Assembly (NCBI GenBank): GCA_964548535.1
Contig: CAZJRQ010000002.1
Location: 62,001 to 126,000, forward strand
Reading direction: 5' to 3'
Source of the DNA: CAZJRQ01 sp964548535
GTDB taxonomy: Bacteria > Bacillota > Clostridia > Oscillospirales > Ruminococcaceae
DNA length: 64,000 nucleotides
Shown in pieces: positions 60,124-64,000 of the stretch (the stretch's first letter is position 1; every line of letters starts with the position of its first letter). The position numbers and the translations under genes are program-made. The notes beneath the pieces were generated by a model. The model had not been told where the DNA came from. It was given only the letters and a program-made list of their open reading frames with translations, and did no database searches.

Positions 60124-60209
60124 GTGCAAATTTTATATATGCAAAACTACCTATCCGTAGCAGGTGGTATTGTTAGCAAGAATCTTTCTGCGGAGAATGG
60201 AGCATTTTT

Positions 60210-61889
60210 ATGAGAAACGGACCAATAGGTCAATACCTTGTTGAAAAGGAACTTATTACTGAAGCTGAACTAAAGCAAGCATTGGTTAAACAAAAGGAAT
60301 CAAAAGGTAAGCTGTTTGGCGATGTTGTTATTGATATGGGACTTGTGTCTGATATTGATTTTGCAAAATGTTTGGGTGAAAGACTTAATGTAAAGTTTAT
60401 TGATCTTGATAACTATGTGTTAATGCCTGATGTTGTAAAGAAAATTCCTGAGGCAATGGCTAGAAAATATTCGGTTATTGCTACTAATAAAATAGGTAAG
60501 AGAATTACTATTGCTACTAATGATCCTATTAACTTTTATGTTTTTGAAGATATTCGTGTTATTACTGGATGTACCGTTACTCCTGTTTTGGCAACTAAGG
60601 CAGCAATAAATAGAGCAATAGGTAAGATGTATTCTGAAGGCAAGGTTAATACCGTTGTTGATGAGGCGACAAAGCAAAAAGAGGAAGAAATTAACCTTGA
60701 CGATTTTGCTAATGTTTCTGAGGATAGAATTGAAAATGCACCTATTGTAAAGCTTGCCGCTGCGATAATCGAAAATGCTTATCGTCGAGATGCAACTGAT
60801 ATTCATATTGAGCCGTTTCAGGATGAAACTAAGGTGCGAATTCGTGTTAACGGTGACCTTGTAGAGCTTATGTCGATATCGAATACTTTGCATGTTTCGC
60901 TGGTAACTAGATATAAAATTTTGAGCGGTATGAATATTGCTGAAAAGAGAGTTCCGCAGGATGGCCGTATGTCACAGTTTGTTGATGGCAGTACACTTGA
61001 TTTGCGTGTATCTAATCTTCCGATGGTTTATGGTGAGAAGGTAGTTATTCGTATTCTTGCTACTGGTAATATGTCGCTTAGAAAGATTACTGACTTGGGT
61101 ATGACTGAGTATAATTACGCGAGATTCCATTCTTGTCTTAAAGTTCCTCAGGGAGTTTTGCTAGTAACTGGACCTACTGGTTCTGGTAAATCAACAACTC
61201 TTTATGCGGCGCTGGGTGAGATCGCTAAACCTAATGTAAATGTTATTACTGTTGAGGACCCGGTCGAGAAGAAGGTTGAAGGCATAAATCAGTGTCAGAT
61301 TAATGAAAAAGCTGGAATGACCTTTGAGGCTGCACTTCGTTCTATTCTTCGTCAGGATCCTGACATCATAATGGTCGGAGAAATGCGTGATGCGGAAACA
61401 GCTGAAATTGCTATCCGTGCTGCGATTACAGGACATTTGGTGCTATCAACACTACATACAAATGACGCGGCTTCCACAGTAACACGTCTTGTGGATATGG
61501 GAGTTGAGTCATACATGGTTGCAACATCACTAGTTGGTATTGTTGCACAGAGACTTACAAAGGTGCTTTGCCCTGTTTGTAAGAAAGCAAGAATGTCAAC
61601 TGATGTTGAAAATGAGCTTATGGGAGTTGACCATTCAATACAGGTTTATGACGCACACGGCTGTAATAAATGTAATGATACTGGCTATAAGGGACGTACT
61701 GCTATTCATGAAATTTTGCTTGCAACACCTGAAATGGCTGTTCTTATTACTGCTGGGGCTAAGGCTGATGAGATTGAAAAGCTTGCAAAAGAGCAGGGAT
61801 GTAAACTGCTTCGTGACAACGTTTCTGAACTTGTTCAAATAGGAAAAACTTCAATGGATGAACTTATCCGTGTAACTTATGCGGTATAA
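60210..61889 (+). CDS. pilB: Type IV pilus extension ATPase PilB
   Basis: A 559-residue hexameric motor for pilus extension. An N-terminal MshEN-like domain (about 1-145, GQYLVEKELITEAEL... in two similar halves) is a possible c-di-GMP sensor. The ATPase core has GPTGSGKSTT (Walker A, about 317), DPDIIMVGEMRD (Walker B) and the zinc cysteines CPVC...CNKC (about 454-490). Start: ATG 60210 after GGAG. The leader contains a possible imperfect stem around the ribosome binding site (CCGTAGCAG with CTGCGG). pilT follows 41 bp later. Confidence 0.95.
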   Translation: MRNGPIGQYLVEKELITEAELKQALVKQKESKGKLFGDVVIDMGLVSDIDFAKCLGERLNVKFIDLDNYVLMPDVVKKIPEAMARKYSVIATNKIGKRITIATNDPINFYVFEDIRVITGCTVTPVLATKAAINRAIGKMYSEGKVNTVVDEATKQKEEEINLDDFANVSEDRIENAPIVKLAAAIIENAYRRDATDIHIEPFQDETKVRIRVNGDLVELMSISNTLHVSLVTRYKILSGMNIAEKRVPQDGRMSQFVDGSTLDLRVSNLPMVYGEKVVIRILATGNMSLRKITDLGMTEYNYARFHSCLKVPQGVLLVTGPTGSGKSTTLYAALGEIAKPNVNVITVEDPVEKKVEGINQCQINEKAGMTFEAALRSILRQDPDIIMVGEMRDAETAEIAIRAAITGHLVLSTLHTNDAASTVTRLVDMGVESYMVATSLVGIVAQRLTKVLCPVCKKARMSTDVENELMGVDHSIQVYDAHGCNKCNDTGYKGRTAIHEILLATPEMAVLITAGAKADEIEKLAKEQGCKLLRDNVSELVQIGKTSMDELIRVTYAV

Positions 61890-61930
61890 TTTTAAATATA
61901 GAAAAATAAGATTATGGAGGTAAATTAACT

Positions 61931-63001
61931 ATGGCAATCGATATTAATAAAATCTTGGATGAGTCAAGAGCTTTGGGATGTTCTGACCTTCACTTTACAG
62001 TTGGTATTCCGCCTATTGTAAGACAGGGTGGTAATCTAAGAAAGCTATCATCATATCCTGATATGACAGAGATTGATATTTTAAAAATCTGTGAGGATAT
62101 GTGTACTGATAAACAAAGACAATCAATTAAGGACCATATTGATACTGACTTTACTTATGTATCAACTAGAGGTTTCCGTCACCGTGTAAACGTATATCGT
62201 CAAAGAGGAAATACGGCTATTGCTCTTCGTTTGCTTAGAAATGATATTCCGACTCTTACTGACCTTGACTTGCCACCAGTACTTGCTGAATTTGCAATGC
62301 GTCCGCGTGGTTTGGTTCTTGTAACTGGACCTACTGGTTCTGGTAAATCAACAACTCTTGCAGCTATGATTGACCATGTTAATCTACATAAATCTGCACA
62401 TATTATCACTGTTGAAGACCCTATCGAGTATATGCATGCTCATAAGAGATGTATGGTAAATCAGCGTGAGATTGGTCCTGACGTACCTAGCTTTTCAATG
62501 GCTCTTCGTGCCGCACTTCGTGAAGACCCAGATATTATACTAGTAGGAGAAATGCGTGACTTCGAGACAATTGAAGCCGCTGTAACAGCCGCTGAAACAG
62601 GACATCTTGTAATGAGTACGCTTCATACAACTGACGCGGCATCTACAATTGACCGTATCATCGACGTTTTCCCAGCACATCAGCAGCATCAGATTAGAAC
62701 TCAGCTTGCATCTGTACTTGTTGGTATTTGTACACAGACACTTTGTCGTACAATGGACGGAACAAGCCGTGTAGCTTGCTGTGAAATTTTGAATGCGACT
62801 GATAATATTAAGGCAATGGTTCGTGACGACAAGGTTCATCTAATTGGTTCTGCAATGCAGACTGGTAAGAATGTTGGAATGCAGACTCTTGACCAAGAGC
62901 TTGCTAAGCTTGTTGTTAGCAGAACAATTTCAATGGAAGTTGCTATTGAAAAATGTCTTAGTGTTACTGAGCTTAAGAGATTTATTACTGCTGCTAAGTA
63001 A
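61931..63001 (+). CDS. pilT: Type IV pilus retraction ATPase PilT
   Basis: A 356-residue retraction motor. The PAS-like N-terminus with SDLHFTVGIPP, Walker A GPTGSGKSTT (about 133-142), Walker B DPDIILVGEMRD, His box HLVMSTLHTTDA and the basic VFPAHQQHQIRTQL region are typical PilT rather than PilB; it lacks the zinc cysteines. So the pili are expected to retract and could support twitching or DNA uptake. The ribosome binding site TGGAGGT is clear; the transcript ends at the terminator at 63039. Confidence 0.95.
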   Translation: MAIDINKILDESRALGCSDLHFTVGIPPIVRQGGNLRKLSSYPDMTEIDILKICEDMCTDKQRQSIKDHIDTDFTYVSTRGFRHRVNVYRQRGNTAIALRLLRNDIPTLTDLDLPPVLAEFAMRPRGLVLVTGPTGSGKSTTLAAMIDHVNLHKSAHIITVEDPIEYMHAHKRCMVNQREIGPDVPSFSMALRAALREDPDIILVGEMRDFETIEAAVTAAETGHLVMSTLHTTDAASTIDRIIDVFPAHQQHQIRTQLASVLVGICTQTLCRTMDGTSRVACCEILNATDNIKAMVRDDKVHLIGSAMQTGKNVGMQTLDQELAKLVVSRTISMEVAIEKCLSVTELKRFITAAK

Positions 63002-63038
63002 GATTTTCATAGTTTTATTTACATATCATTGAATTTAT

Positions 63039-63091
63039 TAGCCACTGAATTTCATTAGTTCTTGAACTTTGGAATTTAGTGGCTATTTTTA
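63039..63091 (+). terminator. Terminator of pilB-pilT
   Basis: Stem TAGCCACTGAATT... / GGAATTTAGTGGCTA (63039-63053 with 63071-63085), then TTTTT. Confidence 0.75.
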
Positions 63092-63096
63092 AATGA

Positions 63097-63138
63097 AAAC
63101 ACACCCTTGCTATAATTAAAAATAGTAAGGGTGTGTTT
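63097..63138 (-). terminator. Terminator of DMT transporter gene
   Basis: A 17-bp stem with one G-T pair (63097-63113 with 63122-63138); minus-strand flank is T-poor but the 3' arm ends in TTT. Confidence 0.6.
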
Positions 63139-63140
63139 AT

Positions 63141-64000
63141 TTACCTATTAGATTTATTGTGCCATACATTATTGTATAGAAAAGAAATTATTGCGGTTGA
63201 GATTATAATAATGTATCCGACAAAGCTATAGATGTCAGGTAACTGATTGAATAGGAATAAGCTTAGAAGTGCGGCGAAAATTATCTGAGAATAATCGTAA
63301 ACTGAGATTTCTTTCGCTGGGGCGTATGTATAAGCCGCTGTAATTGAGAATTGTCCGCCTGCCGCTGAAAGTCCGGCTAAAAGAAGAAATACAGTTTGCT
63401 GAATTGTCATAGGATGATAGTCGAATATCAAAAATGGCAGTGTGACCGCACATGAGAATGCTGAGAAAAATGCTACAATAAAAGGTCCTTTTTCGCCATG
63501 CTGACCAAGATATCTAACAGCAGTGTAAGCAAGCCCGGCACACATTCCGCCTAAAAGTCCGCAAATTGAAGGGATGGCATCTAAATTAAAGGACGGCTTG
63601 ATTATAAACAAACTTCCGACAAAAGCTACTATTACTGAAGATATTTGGAAAACAGTAAGATTTTCTTTTAAAAACCAGTAGGAAAAAAGTATAGTGAAAA
63701 ATGGTGACATTTTGTTGAGCATGGACGCGTCGGATAAAACAAGCTTATCAACCGAATAAAAATTCAGAAGTATTCCGATAGTGCCAATGCCAGCCCTGAT
63801 AAGTAAAATAGGATAATTCTTTTTGTTTGTGCATTTGAATGGAGTTTTGTTTTTTGAAAGAATTATTATGGCGAATATCAAAGCTATGAAGTTGCGAAAA
63901 AAACTTTTTTGTATAGCAGGCAGGTCGCCAGCAAGTTTTACAAAAGCGTTCATAAATGCAAAGCAAAATGAAGAAAAAATTATATATATTATTCCGATGT
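63141..64000 (-). CDS. EamA/DMT-superfamily transporter, 5' truncated by window edge
   Basis: The frame is open through the right edge: codons IGIIYIIFSSFCFAF precede the ATG at 63953, and they form the rest of the first membrane helix, so the true start is outside the window. The visible 286 residues have about nine hydrophobic segments in two EamA repeats; FAFMNAFVKLAGDLPAIQKSFFRN and the second-repeat YTYAPAKEISVYDYSQIIFAALLSLFLF are typical. Such carriers move small metabolites; the substrate is unknown. It is convergent with pilT. Confidence 0.85.
   Translation of the reverse strand, partial: IGIIYIIFSSFCFAFMNAFVKLAGDLPAIQKSFFRNFIALIFAIIILSKNKTPFKCTNKKNYPILLIRAGIGTIGILLNFYSVDKLVLSDASMLNKMSPFFTILFSYWFLKENLTVFQISSVIVAFVGSLFIIKPSFNLDAIPSICGLLGGMCAGLAYTAVRYLGQHGEKGPFIVAFFSAFSCAVTLPFLIFDYHPMTIQQTVFLLLAGLSAAGGQFSITAAYTYAPAKEISVYDYSQIIFAALLSLFLFNQLPDIYSFVGYIIIISTAIISFLYNNVWHNKSNR

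Noticed and set aside
60124..60209. c-di-GMP riboswitch in the pilB leader
   Set aside because: The leader is under 90 nt and lacks the conserved GEMM sequence blocks; only a weak imperfect stem is present.
60420..60893. A 157-codon minus-strand frame inside pilB
   Set aside because: Antisense shadow of the PilB N-terminal domain with low-complexity Ser/Asn/Ile composition.
1..64000. CRISPR arrays, insertion sequences, phage genes, tRNA or rRNA genes
   Set aside because: No regular direct-repeat arrays, transposase/integrase motifs, or tRNA/rRNA sequences were seen on reading both strands.

Overview
The window is 64 kb of AT-rich bacterial chromosome from a Gram-positive, endospore-forming, strictly anaerobic member of the Clostridia, most likely a gut or rumen Ruminococcaceae/Oscillospirales-type organism. 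The evidence is Spo0A and SpoIVB in their conserved order, an alpha/beta small acid-soluble spore protein and its germination protease GPR, a group B-like [FeFe] hydrogenase, rubrerythrin, an NPSTG-type surface sorting signal, and a GH5 endoglucanase plus cytoplasmic GH13 enzymes. I see no rRNA, tRNA, CRISPR array, phage or insertion sequence. The organism assignment is inference.

Layout. 1-4.7 kb: a left-truncated M48-like protein with a degraded zinc motif beside a dynamin-like GTPase, an NPSTG-anchored surface protein and an orphan MacB-type ATPase. 4.8-11 kb: an L,D-transpeptidase divergent from guaA, then small accessory genes. 10.9-14.3 kb (minus strand): a spore protein, a candidate small RNA, a D,D-carboxypeptidase with a CBS-pair protein, and a lipoprotein. 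14.5-17.4 kb: two secreted paralogues that share a signal peptide and FN3-FN3 module but end in a CAP domain or a GH5 cellulase. 17.5-27 kb: asparaginase, MarR, purB, a zinc-ribbon gene broken by an amber codon, DUF2085, O-acetylhomoserine sulfhydrylase, M15 peptidase, alpha-amylase and hydrogenase. 27-34 kb: a MraY-type transferase, a phosphatidylethanolamine pathway (pssA-psd) with a flippase-like protein and pullulanase, rpsT and gpr. 34-43.7 kb: a solute-binding lipoprotein, a P-type ATPase under a yybP-ykoY manganese riboswitch, rplJ-rplL with an L10 leader, and an ECF sigma factor fused to a membrane and extracytoplasmic domain that also carries an internal amber codon. 43.8-50.6 kb: spo0A-spoIVB, rubrerythrin, recG and a LUD-domain protein. 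51.4-63 kb: a complete-looking type IV pilus assembly locus (pilC, a pilM-pilN fusion, pilO, a very large PilX-like protein, two pseudopilins, pilD on the opposite strand, pilB, pilT). The window ends inside a DMT-family transporter.

The points most worth following are: Spo0A carrying Glu at the exact phospho-acceptor position (residue 56) with the rest of the receiver site intact; two otherwise intact genes each interrupted by one TAG although TAG is the normal stop of at least nine neighbouring genes; the PilM-PilN fusion together with the 766-residue PilX-like protein; overlapping divergent pilD/pilB promoters built on one inverted repeat; a recurring CTATTGCAA-N17-TATAAT promoter at guaA, purB, rpsT and an L,D-transpeptidase gene; and a roughly 150-nt candidate small RNA near 11.3 kb. 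Many CDS starts given here are moved downstream of the longest possible reading frame because a ribosome binding site, or a promoter inside the longer frame, decides the start.
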